Position numbers and translations under genes: made by a program. Positions 12,453-22,930 of a stretch of 64,000 bases of DNA are shown piece after piece. The stretch's first letter is position 1; every line of letters starts with the position of its first letter. The notes beneath the pieces were generated by a model that worked only from the letters and a program-made list of their open reading frames with translations, was not told the origin of the DNA and made no database searches. The stretch comes from Isoetes taiwanensis (Eukaryota; Streptophyta; Lycopodiopsida; Isoetales; Isoetaceae), in contig JAJEKV010000066.1 in assembly GCA_021234155.1 (NCBI GenBank), positions 4,063,815-4,127,814 on the forward strand, read 5' to 3'.

Positions 12453-12944
12453 TTGCATATTCATTCTTGCCATCTTGCAGATTATGATCTCGCAGAGATC
12501 GAGGAACGAATCACCAATGAGATACGAAGGGATGATCCAGGACCCCCCGACCAAGACTACGGCCAACGATATGGTGAGTATCCAGATCGAGATGATGACT
12601 CCGAAGAAAGGGAACTCGTTGTGGAAGGAGAACCCTATGATCCAACTAAAGGATTAGAGATAGTCAACATTCTCCGAGAACGTGCTTTCGAACATTTGCA
12701 ACAAACTCTTCGACGAACTTGGGATTATTGGGAGATGACAAGGCATGAAGCTTATGCCGATGCTAATAAGCACTTATGGCAGATTTTCTTTGCGCTACGA
12801 GATATTTTTAATCTCCTCATCATTAGTCCCACCCTGGACTACCAGCATGTCATTATTCAGGCATGGGCTCGCTACAAGGTAGTAGTAAGGGCCGTACGGG
12901 AAAGCGTCCGCTATTCCATCCTCTACCCTTTTGCGCAGCCCTAG
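12453..12944 (+). CDS. Upstream ORF of chromovirus A, unknown function
   Basis: The 163-codon open frame is one of the longest undisturbed frames in A. The product is acidic in its first half (runs of D and E around residues 15-60). It is then helical-looking and aromatic, with a segment near residues 80-130 containing RRTWDYWEM and FALRDIFNLL. I recognise no gag, protease or RT motif. The first ATG at 12453 lies upstream of an acceptor-like TTGCAG (12475-12480), so in a spliced mRNA translation could enter from an upstream exon and the true start may differ. The stop at 12942-12944 is followed by an AT-rich spacer with an AATAAA. It may be a family-specific accessory protein or an N-terminal gag segment. 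Confidence 0.5.
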   Translation: MHIHSCHLADYDLAEIEERITNEIRRDDPGPPDQDYGQRYGEYPDRDDDSEERELVVEGEPYDPTKGLEIVNILRERAFEHLQQTLRRTWDYWEMTRHEAYADANKHLWQIFFALRDIFNLLIISPTLDYQHVIIQAWARYKVVVRAVRESVRYSILYPFAQP

Positions 12945-13254
12945 TTTTAATCTCTTCAGTTTTTCTTTTATGGCTAAGTATGTGTTCACTAAGAGTTGTT
13001 GAATGTACAGCCTTATGGCTAAATATGTTTGTAATCACTACTTCTGTACTATATGACCCTAAGTTTTGCTAAGAATGTGTCTCTGATGTAACTGTTATTT
13101 TCACTTAATAATAAAGATCTTTTCTTCTCTTCTATGGTCTTTATTATTATTTCCTAGCACTACTTAAAATAATCTACTTTGTGACCCGTGGTATCACAAT
13201 AACTCTCTTTGTACCTTCTTATGGTCAATATAGGCCCGGTGCCGTAGCATACTC
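12945..13254 (+). promoter_or_regulatory. AT-rich spacer with AATAAA and acceptor-like site
   Basis: The spacer has AATAAA at 13110-13115 after a T-rich stretch. Near 13230 there is a pyrimidine-rich run ending in TATAG, close to the likely gag start at 13255. E has an analogous AT-rich spacer before its gag (34000-34176), ending TATGCAG. Whether it acts in 3' end formation, splicing or neither cannot be decided here. Confidence 0.35.
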
Positions 13255-14540
13255 GTGGCAAACACCTTCAAAGGTGCTAGCGGTGCGCCGCTGAGCAGGG
13301 AACTCCTGTTGATCAAGCGGCAGTTAGTGGAGCTGCAAGCTTGTGTGTTGAATGCCAACCCACCGCAGCATGCGCGGGGAAGGATGGGCGGAGTTACCTC
13401 CGGTTCTGCAAGTCCACCACCACAAAGCCCTTCCTCACTTTGAACCAGGCCCCGTACCCGCACAAAGGAGGCACCGTTCCAAACGTCATCGAAGTTCCTT
13501 AAGGGATAGTGCCACATCCTCACAATCAGCCACTTCTGAGTCCTCTGAGTCGTCCGTATCATCTGGTGATCATCTAAAGCGCCGGGACAAAGAGTACCGT
13601 AAGATGGTTGACCACGGCCATAATCGGTATATGGAAAAATAGAAAACCCGCCAAGTTTGATGGGAAATCTAGAGGCGGCTGAATGCGAGAGTCACAGTTG
13701 GGCGAGATGAAGGAGTTTGGAAAATCCTATGGCATGACGAGAAAAAGGATCTGAGAAAAGGTTACCACCACAAACCTTACAGAGGCTGCTCATTATTTGG
13801 TGGAAGGGCTATGCGAGCCAAAGCATCCGGATAGAAGCGTATGCAAATTTCGAAAAGTTTGCCAAAGCTTTTAAGTCGCATTATGTGCCCCGTGCGCACA
13901 AATGCCAACAGATTCAGACTTTCTACAGGTTGGAGCAGAAGGGTATGTCAGTTCAGGCTTACACTGATGAATTCATGCGCTTGAGGTCATGTGCCGGGAA
14001 TGAATGAAAAGAGGGCCGTTGAGGGGCTATATTGAAGGGTTGGCCCCATCAATTAAACGAATGGTTAAGGCCATAGACCGAAATCGATTCTTGGTGAGGC
14101 TAAGGCATTGAGCCTTGAAGAGGGCGCCACCCCTAAAACCAGTGCAGCCAGCCTCTTACCGCATGCCTTGCGTACACACCTTATAATGGGCGTTCATCGA
14201 GTCAGGGGCCTCTCGTGAGAACTCCCAGCGCCGCCGGGAAAAGAAAGTCACCTTCAACATGCGACAAAATAGAATAATGTCGGTAAGGAAGTTGGAACCT
14301 CTTACAGTCTATTCCAAAAGAGGCCCGGTGAACATTTCTGTGAGATAAAGACATGTTGGCTGGTGTATGCGGCCCGGGCACTTCATGCGACTGCCCTTAT
14401 GTCACCTGAGACTACCCACCGGCCATGGCCGACCTCGGTTGGGGCGATCTCGAGTCTACACTACACAGCCGAGGAGGAGGCTCCCGAGTATATTCACGGT
14501 CGTCTCATATCCTTGGTATAGAAGCGGCAATCTTTTGAAA
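13255..14540 (+). pseudogene. gag: gag of chromovirus A (frameshifted)
   Basis: Gag forms the retrotransposon particle. The ATG at 13255 begins a frame reading MANTFKGASGAPL. A serine- and arginine-rich stretch lies at 13460-13640. The capsid region follows at about 13640-14120, recognisable from IIWWKGYA (near 13796), FEKFAKAFKSHYV (near 13850) and MSVQAYTDEFMRLRSC (13945-13993), which fit the Retrotrans_gag domain. A decayed zinc knuckle is suggested near 14365 by GHFMR. At least four frame changes are needed to read through. E has a matching but worse gag at 34177-35500. Confidence 0.75.
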
Positions 14541-15166
14541 AGTGACTGTAGTTATTTCCACTATAGGTCAAGTAGACGGTAAGCCTTTTATAATTCTTAT
14601 GGACCTCTCCTAGAATGGCCCAGGTATTGCAGCTTGAGACTTTGAGGTCCCGACCGAAACCTCTCATGTTAGCCAGTGGAAAAATCAGATATACTCATGG
14701 CCGTCGCATTAACCTTAAAATGCAGCTGCCAGGTGCACCAGTTACATTGGGTGCCGAGTTAATGGATATTGGCAAATATGATCTGATTTTTGGTATGGAA
14801 TTTTTGGCATCTACAAAAGCCAATATCGACTGCGAAAAGCGGGAGGTTACCTTCAACGCAGCTAATGGAGCCCGCGTCACTATAAAAGGTGATCCATTAA
14901 ACCCTATTATGCAGTCTATGTCCATCAGGCAGTTAAGTAAGGCTATACGCAAGGATAAGCTACTTTGCGTCATCAGACTTGCATCCATTGAGTCAGATGC
15001 TAAACAGAAGCAAGTAGTTGAAGCATTGCCAGAAAGCATTGCTAATCTTCTTAGGGAATTTAGTGATCTCTTTCCAGACGAGATCCAGAAACTTCCTCCA
15101 TTCAGAGGGGTAGAATGCGAGATAGCTTTGGAACCAGGTACTAAGCCTACCAGTAAGGCCCCGTAA
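14541..15166 (+). pseudogene. Aspartic protease region of A, active site lost
   Basis: The upstream strand reads QVDGKPFIILMD (about 14565-14603), which should lead into the catalytic D-S/T-G triad. Instead the sequence jumps from the aspartate codon at about 14601-14603 to PRMAQVLQLETL, so the segment holding the S-G and following residues is missing. Downstream the flap and hydrophobic core are intact in a 183-codon frame, including GKYDLIFGMEFL. The frame continues into the RT linker, with LREFSDLFPDEI near 15047. Protease would normally cut the Gag-Pol polyprotein; this copy could not. Confidence 0.8.
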
Positions 15167-15169
15167 CGT

Positions 15170-15960
15170 ATGAGTCCCCCTGAATTGGCAGAGCTTAAGA
15201 AGCAACTTCAGGAGCTATTAAACCTAGGCTTCATCCGGCCTAGTGTTTCGCCTTTTGGCGCTCCTATCCTTTTTGTTAAGAAGAAGGATGGCTCCTTGAG
15301 GATGTGTATCGATTATCGGCAACTCAATAAGCATACCATCAAGAATCGCTATGCTTTGCCCAGAGCAGACGATCTTATGGATCAGTTGCAAGGGGCCAGA
15401 TACTTCTCAAAGATTGACTTACGCTCCGGATATCATCAGATAAGAATTAAAGAGGAGGACATTCATAAATCTGCCTTTCGCACTAGATATGGGCATTATG
15501 AATTTACCGTTATGCCTTTTGGATTAACTAATGCCCCCGCAACTTTTATGCGATTGATGAATGATGTCTTCCGACAATACTTGGATGATTTTGTTGTTAT
15601 TTTCTTTGATGACATTCTCATCTATAGTAAGACTCTGGAGGAGCATGAGAAACATCTTCGGTTGGCCCCTACAAAAGCTAAAGGCGTCACCGGCTCTTTG
15701 CCAAGTTCTCTAAGTGCAAGTTTGCCACTTCGAAGGTGGATTATTTGGGACATGTCATCTCAGCAGAGGGAATTGCTACAGATCCAGCAAAGATAGAGGC
15801 ATTAAAGGATTGGCCCATTCCAGGTAATGTTTCAGAGGTCCGAAGTTTCTTAGGATTGGCAGGATATTACCGGAAATTTGTTAAAGATTTTGCAAAGATT
15901 GCAGCACCTCTTACTGATCTTACAAAGCATGAGAAGGTAGGATTGGATTGAGCATTGGAA
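15170..15960 (+). pseudogene. pol: Reverse transcriptase of A
   Basis: RT copies element RNA into cDNA. The block reads as a good Ty3/gypsy [67 protein letters not shown] and the catalytic motif [10 protein letters not shown] (15602-15631). The second catalytic pair is therefore intact. A frameshift falls near 15665 in the thumb, and the frame resumes as YLGHVIS (about 15740) and [20 protein letters not shown] stop at 15949 lies in the connection. The domain is otherwise well preserved compared with E and B. Confidence 0.9.
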
Positions 15961-16430
15961 AGCAAAGGTCTAGGAAAGTTTTCAGAAGCTTAAGGATGTT
16001 TTAACGTCAGCACCAGTCCTCACATTGCCCGATCCTGAAAAGGATAAACTAGTGGCAACGGATGCCAGTAAGATTGCTACCGGTGGAGTCCTAATGCAGG
16101 AGGGGAGGGTTATTGCATATGATTCAAAGAAAATGAACGAGACTGAACAGCGATACCCTACCCATGACCAGGAGTTGTTAGCCGTTGTCCGCGCTCTGCG
16201 TATATGGAGACACTACCTTCTTGGTAGAAAATTTCAACTTGATACAGATCATCAGAGTCTCCGTTATCTATCCACCCAGCCAAATCTCAACCTATGTCAG
16301 AGAAGATGGATGGAATTTCTGGAGGAGTATGATTTTGAGATTATGTATAAGCCTGGGAAGCACAATGTGGTTGCGGATGCGTTATCACGCCATCCCTTGG
16401 TAACCCGAACCCATTGTAATGCAATTTCCA
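15961..16430 (+). pseudogene. pol: RNase H of A
   Basis: RNase H degrades the RNA strand during reverse transcription. The frame from 16025 has all expected acidic residues: D in VATDASK, E in DQELLAVV, D in LDTDHQSLRYL, and D in VVADALSRH. This is the usual Ty3/gypsy RNase H placed directly after RT. The frame is open through to the integrase zinc region at 16681. The only damage is upstream, at the 15949-16020 junction. Confidence 0.9.
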
Positions 16431-17640
16431 CACTCACTAGTGAGTTTGGAAAACAGATAGAACAGACCTTGGCCACAGATCCCGAGTTCCGTGATGTTTG
16501 GGATAGTTTGAATAAGGAGGCACGCACAGATAAAGAACGTGAAGCTTCCCGTTCGTATACGAAAGAGGGCAACTTGTTATATTACAAGGATAAGTTGTGT
16601 GTACCTGAGACTTCAGGAGTACGTAAGTTAATTCTCCATGACACGCACAACAGCCCTATACCAGACATGCAGGTTTTATGAAGACCTACTTTAAGATCCG
16701 CTCCAGTTATTTCTGGCCTTCTATGAAGAAGGACATTGCTAGGTACATTAAGCAGTGTCAAGTGTGTCAACAAACCAAGGCTGAACAATTAAGGGTTCCA
16801 GGAGAGTTGCAACCTCTGGACGTGCCCAACGCTAAGTGGGAAGTGATAACCATGGATTTTATTGTGGGCCTTCCACGTACTCTCCGTGGATATGATGCAT
16901 TGATGGTAGTGGTCGACAAATTGTCGAAAATGGCTCATTTCTTGCCATGTCGTACCACAGATACAGCCTTCGATACTGCTCTACTATTTGCAAAGGAGAT
17001 CTTCAGATTGCACGGAATGCCACGAGTTATTGTATCCGACAGGGATCCCAAACCTGGAAAGATTTCTTTGCCACCATCCAGACCAAGCTTGCTATGAGTA
17101 CGGCATATCATCCTCAGACGGATGGTCAGACAGAGCGTACCAATCGTATTATAGAGGATATGCTACGCAGTTATGTGTGGAGTAAGCAATCACAATGGGC
17201 TGACTATATTTATCTAGTCGAGTTTGCCTATAACAGTATGAAACAGGAGGCTTCCAGAATGTCTCCCTTCATGATAAATTATGGTTACCAATGCCTTACT
17301 CCAAACACATGGCATAATCCCGTTTCTAAAGTGGAGGTTTCTCAGCAACTCCTCTTGGAAATGCAAGCTTTGGTTGAAGAAGTTCGTGGTTACTTATTGG
17401 CTGCACGCAGTCGTCAGAAGAGTGTAGCGGATAAGCACAGAACCCCACGAGTCTTCCAGGTGGGTGAATCGGTTTGGCTTAAGATTAAGGTAAAACAAGC
17501 CAAGCTTAAGATTGGTAACTGCAAGAAACTGGCACCCAGATGGGCTGGGCCATTCAAGATCATTGAATGTGTTGGAGAACAGGCATATCGCTTGGATTTG
17601 CCACCCCGCTTGAAGATCCACAAGGTCTTTCACGTTGGTC
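16431..17640 (+). pseudogene. pol: Integrase of A with GPY/F module
   Basis: Integrase inserts the cDNA. The N-terminal zinc region has LILHDTHNSP (about 16630) and CQVCQQTKAEQL (16757-16792), but a small indel near 16665 removes the second histidine. The catalytic core has D in MDFIVGLP (16854-16877), D in VSDRD (17032-17046) and E in DGQTERTNR (17120-17146). A frameshift near 17055 lies between the last two. A GPY/F-type module follows: KLAPRWAGPFKII (17524-17562). The tail reads HKVFHVGLLKQHTPDPEE and leads into the chromodomain. Confidence 0.88.
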
Positions 17641-17790
17641 TCTTGAAGCAACACACCCCAGATCCAGAGGAGATCTTGGATACACCCACCCTTCTTGAAA
17701 TGACAGAAGAGCATCTAGATATAGTGCCTGAAGCTCTTCTTGATCGAGCCTATAAGCAGACCAGAAGGAGTCAAATGCTGCAATACTTGG
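17641..17790 (+). pseudogene. Chromodomain of A, 5' half
   Basis: The segment after the integrase reads ETPTLLEM-like linker, PEALLDRAYKQTRRSQM and then LQYLVK, the start of a chromodomain with its typical YLVKW strand. Chromodomains of chromoviruses direct integration to particular chromatin. The reading is cut after LVK by a TIR element at 17795 and resumes at 20657 as WKHLPAEDATWV. Confidence 0.85.
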
Positions 17791-19086
17791 TTAAAACAAT
17801 GTTTAAAATGAAACGCACTAATTTAAGAAGTGCGTTTGAAAGATTCCTCTAAAAAATCTAAAAATCTTAAGATTTAGCTAAAAAAGAGGCTTTGGTCGTT
17901 TTTAGCCAAACATTACGTAAAACTTTTCTTGAAAATAGTGCTTTTGCACAGACATTTTGATAAAGAGAAGTTTCAAAAAAAAAAAAAAATCATCTTTTGG
18001 GGGGTAAACAAATTATTCTATAGACCAAGAAAATCACAAGTAGCAAAAACAGGAGAATTAGACAAAGATGTTTTAAGTTTGTTTGCGAGCATTTAAGGAA
18101 TTGCATGTTGTAGGAGCCATCCGTTGTGATGCCACACAAAAAATATTGGTAATGTTCTAGAAACCCAAAAACACAATAACATGCAGTTGTAAGCATAGCA
18201 TACAAATTCTGAAATACTAAGCATAGCATAGCATACGTAGGTGCTATACAATCTTAGGTAATACTTGCTACATATGGCGGCCCAGCCTCCTTTTTTACAG
18301 TAGTAAAGTTGCTTCACGTCAGATTGCAACTTGATTATCGATGATTGAAAATAAAATTGTCAAATGGTAAGACCATGAAGGATGCAATTAGCTTTGTGGT
18401 TATTGCACTTCATGAACAAGGTAGGACCTCCTTGTAGAAATTGTACAATACCATTTGAATAGTCCAAAGAGAAGAAAAATCATTCAAAATGGGACTAAAT
18501 AGACCATGCCATAAGAAGACAATAAGCTAACATATATGGAATTAAAAAATGTCTTTAAGCGCAAAGAACATGTATAATAAGGCTATCTTCCAATCTTTGG
18601 AATCACACAAAGACAACCAAGGGCTAAACATCTCGAACATTTGAACTCATAATGAAGTAAATAGAAATGTGAGTCAGTGGACCAAAACAATGAGCTAAAT
18701 ATATGATGCACACTTGATAAGAAGATAAAAATGAGTTCTTGGCAGAACATAGAACATATCAAAAGAGCTAAACATCTGTTGAAATGGAAGCCTGTTCTAT
18801 TGCTACACGTATACTTTATAAGTAGTTAAAACTGAATGACGAGGCTCGGCAAAAGGGCGATTCATGCCACATCTCCTACCAACTTGTCGAAAGCAACAAA
18901 AAGTTGCAAAGTTGCAACCTCATCTGATTGCAAAGTTGGGAAGCACTGAGTTGCTGCATAACAGGCAGTACTAATCATAGCATACTAAACCTTTTCAAAT
19001 TCTCAAGAAGAGCAATATCTTGAGTTTTGAATCATGTACAGTGGAAAATCTGCAACAACATGATCAAATAAGAGTTTTTCAAAAAC

Positions 19087-19144
19087 ATGCGCAGTAAGAT
19101 TGAACAAGAATGCGCAGCAAGAATGCGCAGTAAGATTGAACAAG
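19087..19144. repeat. Short direct repeat in the TIR element
   Basis: ATGCGCAGTAAGATTGAACA is followed by AG at 19087-19108 and repeated at 19123-19144, with a partial copy between. Confidence 0.8.
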
Positions 19145-19559
19145 AACTGTAAACAGGTTGAAAAACAGAGGTGCATTATACCGAGATATTTCAAAAACCT
19201 TCCTCAATTTCCTCTTCAAACAGAGGACATTTGTGTTTCGAGACAGCCCAAGGAGCCAAACATTAAGTATTTGCAACTTTCCTAGTGAAACGTTGCTGGA
19301 AAAATCAAATCATTCCCTAACCTGCTGATACACAACCAACAGTCAACTAAGATCAAATTTAAGCTAAAATAACAAAGCCAAACCTCTGCTCGAGCTTCTG
19401 CATCAACTGGTACAACAGCAGTTTTCACAGATTAGGTTTTGAAGATGACAACCATTTTTGCTGCATCACACAGAAAATCTGAATCAGGCTTATGTATGCC
19501 TGTTATAAAGCTTATGTCTGCCAATAAGACCTGCGAATCTCTGGATATAAAGCCTATGA

Positions 19560-19740
19560 ATGTGAATCATGCTGTAGAAGTCCGATAGAGCTGTAGAAGC
19601 AAGGAGTCCGACTGAGTTGTAGAAGCAAGGAGTCCGATAGAGCTGTAGCTACGCACAACAAACCCTAAACTGGCCGCATCCTAAACTGGCCGCATCCTAA
19701 GCAAGGAGTCCGATCTAAATTGGCCGCATCAACAGAACCC
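19560..19740. repeat. Tandem short repeats in the TIR element
   Basis: AAGGAGTCCGAYTGAGYTGTAG-like units, here described as AAGGAGTCCGA plus GAGCTGTAG, occur about four times from 19578 to 19720. They are mixed with AAACTGGCCGCATCCT units at about 19668-19700 and again near 19718. Confidence 0.75.
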
Positions 19741-19866
19741 TAAATGCTTTTTTCTGCCATTTTCAGAAGAAACTCATGCTCTAAGAAACTCCAGCATCAA
19801 GAAACTCCTGCATTCGTTAGAATATAAAAATCCCAAAGCTTCCTTCACAAAAACTTTTCCTAGTCT

Positions 19867-20186
19867 CGGTATAGATTTATACCGTCAAGAGGAAAACGAG
19901 ATGTAGAACATATTTTGCCTTGTTTTATCCAACCCATGGCATGTTATATCTATGCAATGTCACGTTATAACCATGAAGATAGTTTTATATAAATGATTTT
20001 TTGTGTGTTATAGCATACTAGAGTTGTAGCAAAACATTTGTAAAGAGAGCTCGCGGTATAAATTTATACCGTGGCTTCCCGTGTAAAAAAATGTCGGTAT
20101 AAATTTATACTGCTCCCGCTCTTTTCCTGTGGGTGATGGTATAAATTTATACCGCTTGAGCTTACAGGCGGTATAAATTTATACCG
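19867..20186. repeat. Array of five 18-bp palindromes
   Basis: CGGTATAAATTTATACCG occurs exactly at 20054-20071 and 20169-20186. One-base variants lie at 19867-19884, 20095-20112 and 20137-20154. The last four start 41, 42 and 32 bp apart. The motif is self-complementary, so each copy could bind a dimeric protein or extrude. It lies in the right subterminal region of the TIR element, and I saw no copy near the left end. Subterminal transposase sites are the simplest reading. Confidence 0.9.
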
Positions 20187-20656
20187 CTCGAGTTGTCTCT
20201 CCGTGCACTGCTTGAGCTCACCTATGCTTCAAATTCATATTGTGGGGAAAATTAAAGCCGTAAAATATAACTTTGTTCAAAATGTCAAATGTATTAGATT
20301 TTTTACAATTTTGTTTAAAAAATTGTAGTGGTTTTAAAAACTTTGAATATTATATGCTTTTGTTGCTCTAGTGGAATTGCTATTTGTTTCAATGTCAAAA
20401 TTTTTATTCTATTTAGATTTGTTAGTATTTTTCATACAAACTAGGGGGCCAAAACGGGGCAATAAACAATTTCGCATGTAAGCTAAGTTCAATTACCCCC
20501 TCAAAAAGGGTACCTAAAATGTCCAAAATGTCACGCTTGTCACAAATAGATCGTGAAAATGGACCTTTTTTGGGGAATTTTAGGGAATCTTTTAAAGATT
20601 CCTTTTGAAGTGCGTTTGGAGCAAATTAGTGCGTTTCATTTTAAACTTTGTTTTAA

Positions 20657-20942
20657 GTGGAAACACTTGCCAGCTGAGGATGCTACGTGGGTGATGAAGA
20701 TAGACCTTGAGAAGCACTATCTGGACTTCATGCGGGAATCTCAGGGCCGCACCATCAACGATGCGATCAACCCCGCACCCGGCGGTAAGCTTGAACGCTT
20801 GATTCGCCGAGAATCATGCGGTAGAGGGGTAGATGCATCGTGCGTAATAATAGTTACCGATGATGAGATCACTTTCGTGTTCTCTAGGACGTGGTGTATT
20901 GTCAATATGGGCATGACCGCGAATTGCTTGCAAAGCATGTAG
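20657..20942 (+). pseudogene. Chromodomain of A, 3' half and C-terminal tail
   Basis: Reads WKHLPAEDATWVMKIDLEKH, the second half of the chromodomain cut at 17790, then about 70 further residues ending at the stop at 20940-20942. The end of the tail, VTDDEITFVFSRTWC followed by VNMGMTA, recurs in E near 39027-39092 with the same frame and several conserved residues. So the tail is a real part of the family's Pol. Just after the stop, A's sequence gives way to B's RT. Confidence 0.8.
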
Positions 20943-21230
20943 TGGATAGGCCGCGTTCATCCCGGCAAGTCCCTGGAGGAGCATAGTCAACATCCTTTAA
21001 GGTACTTGAGAAGTCGAAGACATCGACTTTATGCAAAGTTGTCAAAATGTCATTTCGCCAACCGAAAGAGTAGAATACTTGGGGCATGTCATATCGTGAG
21101 ACGGAATTATCTCCACCGATCCCAAAGATCCAAGCAAAGGATTGAGTGGCGGCGACCAAAGAACATACACGAGGTGATAAGCTTTTGGGCTTAGCGGGGA
21201 TATTATAGAAAGTTCGTCAAGAACTTTGCT
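20943..21230 (+). pseudogene. pol: 5'-truncated RT end of chromovirus B
   Basis: The text SLEEHSQHP (from about 20968) and HRLYAKLSKCHFAN (about 21021-21062) corresponds to the RT thumb just after the catalytic FFDD. Everything upstream (LTR, gag, PR and the RT palm) is absent. The join to A's 3' end lies at about 20943-20968. Connection residues continue to about 21260 with frameshifts (RNYLHRS and KLLGL-like fragments). Confidence 0.75.
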
Positions 21231-21930
21231 AAGATAGCAAACACCTTTAACGGACCTCACCAAAGGCGAGAAAAGATAAAAGACCGGGTGGCACATTGGC
21301 AAAAAGAAGGCTCAAGCGAGTTCGAAGTTGAAGGAAGCCTTAACAACCTGCCCGGCCTTAACATTGCGATCCGGAAAAGGACAAGCTAGTTGCAACCGAT
21401 GCCCTAAAGATCGCGGCAGAGGCGGTATTAATGTAAGAAGAAAGGGTCGTTAAATCTATTCCACGAAAGATGAACAGACGCAGAACTTCGCTACCCGATA
21501 CATGATCGAACTACCAAGAATTAAGAGCCTTAAAGATCTAGAGACACTATCTATTGGGAAGAAAGTTCCAATTGGATACCGACCACGAGTCTGACAGACA
21601 TCTTCACGCAACCATTGTTGAATTTGAGGCAAAGAAGATGGATGGAGTTCCCGGAGGAGTACGACTTCAAATTGTGTACAAGCCGGAAACTCAATGTGGT
21701 TGCGGATGCTCACAAGGCACCCCTTAACAACAAGAGTGCATTGCAATGCCATATCAACACTCACCAAAATGAGTTTGGCAAGAAAATAGAAGAAACGTTG
21801 CCAACGGACAAGGACTTCCAGGAAGTATGGGCAAGCCTTTCTAAAGAGGCAAGAACGGACAAAGAGAGAGAAGCCTTCAAACATTTTAAGAAGGAAAGAA
21901 ATCTCTTGTACCATAAAAAATAAGTTGTGT
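21231..21930 (+). pseudogene. pol: RNase H of chromovirus B
   Basis: Recognisable pieces are LVATDA (about 21388-21405), RHYLLGRKFQLDTDHES (about 21540-21592), RRWMEFPEEYDFKL (21627-21670), and VVADA in the 102-codon frame 21615-21923. Most of the domain is broken by small indels, many at CG-containing words. The later part of the frame, KEARTDKEREAF, matches the RNase H-integrase linker of A. Confidence 0.75.
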
Positions 21931-22930
21931 GTGCCGAATCATCCCGAGTCGGAAGGTTGATTCTCCACGACACCCACAACAAATAATAGCGGCCACGCAG
22001 GTTTTTTTAAAACCTACTTTAAGATAAGAAGTAGTTACTATTGGCGGGCATGAAGAAGCAGATAGCAAGGTATATACTGCGGTTTTGAGTGTCGACTATG
22101 TCGGTTTGGACCAAGGCGGAACAACTTCGAGGAATTCGAGAGCATTAGAGCCATTGCGCACCAAACTCCAAGTGGGAGATAATAAGCATGGACTTCATTA
22201 CACGGGGCTCCCTAGAACCATAAGGGGCAAAGACGCCTTAATGGTCGTAGTCGACAAATTGCCTTGTAGGAGCACCGACACGGCTGTGTTATCCACAAGG
22301 GAGATTTTTAGACTCCATGGGATGCCAAGAGAAATAATCTCTGATCGCGATTCGAAGTTCATGAGTGCATTCTGGCAGGATCTCTTCAGCACTATCGGAA
22401 CGAAGTTGTCGATGAGCATGACTTATCACCCTCGGGGACGGATGTGCGCACGAGCGCACCAATCGGATACTTGAGGATATGTTGCGGAATTATGTCTGGA
22501 ACAAGCAATCAAAGTGGGACGACTTCATCTACTTGGTTGAGTTTGCATACAATAATGGCTATCAGTGCTTGACACCAGACACTTGGCACAATCCTGTATC
22601 CAAGGTAGAAGTATCCCAGCAGATGTTAGCCGAGATGCAGCAATTGGTTGAAGAGGTGCGAGGATACCTCCTAGCAGCAAGAAACCGGCAGAAGAGCATA
22701 GCTGATCGACACCGAACAGTAAGGGAGTTCCAAGTAGGGGACAATGTTTGGCTTAAGATAAAAGTCAAACAAGCGAAGCTCCGCATCGGCAATTGCAAGA
22801 AGCTTGCTCCAAGGTGGGCTGGTCCATTCAAAATTGTCGAAAGAGTGGGCAACCAAGCCTACAAATTGGACTTACCAGCACACCTCAAGATCCATAGAGT
22901 CTTTCACGTAAGTCTCCTAAAGAAACACAC
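21931..22930 (+). pseudogene. pol: Integrase of chromovirus B
   Basis: The zinc region is poor: LILHDTHN at about 21957, while CQVCQ is not readable. The core shows MDFITGLP with its aspartate near 22190, [18 protein letters not shown] (22335-22388) with the second aspartate, and a damaged QTDGQTE region (22430-22450), so the glutamate is not readable in frame. The 155-codon frame 22479-22946 holds WDDFIYLVEFAYN and KLAPRWAGPFKIVERVG, the GPY/F module. The frame is then cut by a MITE at 22931. Confidence 0.82.

Larger units (their letters stand above)
17791..20656. mobile_element. TIR DNA transposon (nonautonomous) inside A's chromodomain
   Basis: The element body is 17795-20652 (2858 bp), flanked by TTAA at 17791-17794 and 20653-20656. 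The terminal inverted repeats read AACAAWGTTTAAAATGAAAC, then GCACTAATTT, one mismatch over about 29 bp. Removing the body and one TTAA restores a continuous chromodomain frame, which proves insertion. TTAA fits piggyBac-type target choice. Because TTAA is palindromic, TA duplication (Tc1/mariner-like) with TIRs longer by one base fits equally. The left TIR continues into its own hairpin (AACGCACT paired with AGTGCGTT). No ORF longer than about 80 codons and no transposase motif was seen. The content is AT-rich, with short tandem repeats and a palindrome array. Confidence 0.85.

Noticed and set aside
14695-15039. Antisense ORF of 114 codons over the protease of A
   Set aside because: Shadow of a real plus-strand coding frame.
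19867-20186. CRISPR-like array
   Set aside because: The repeats are short palindromes with very short, unequal spacers in a eukaryotic transposon. No cas genes, and the context excludes it.
17795-20652. The chromodomain interruption as an intron
   Set aside because: Inverted terminal repeats and a duplicated TTAA at the borders mark an insertion, and the ends lack GT-AG.
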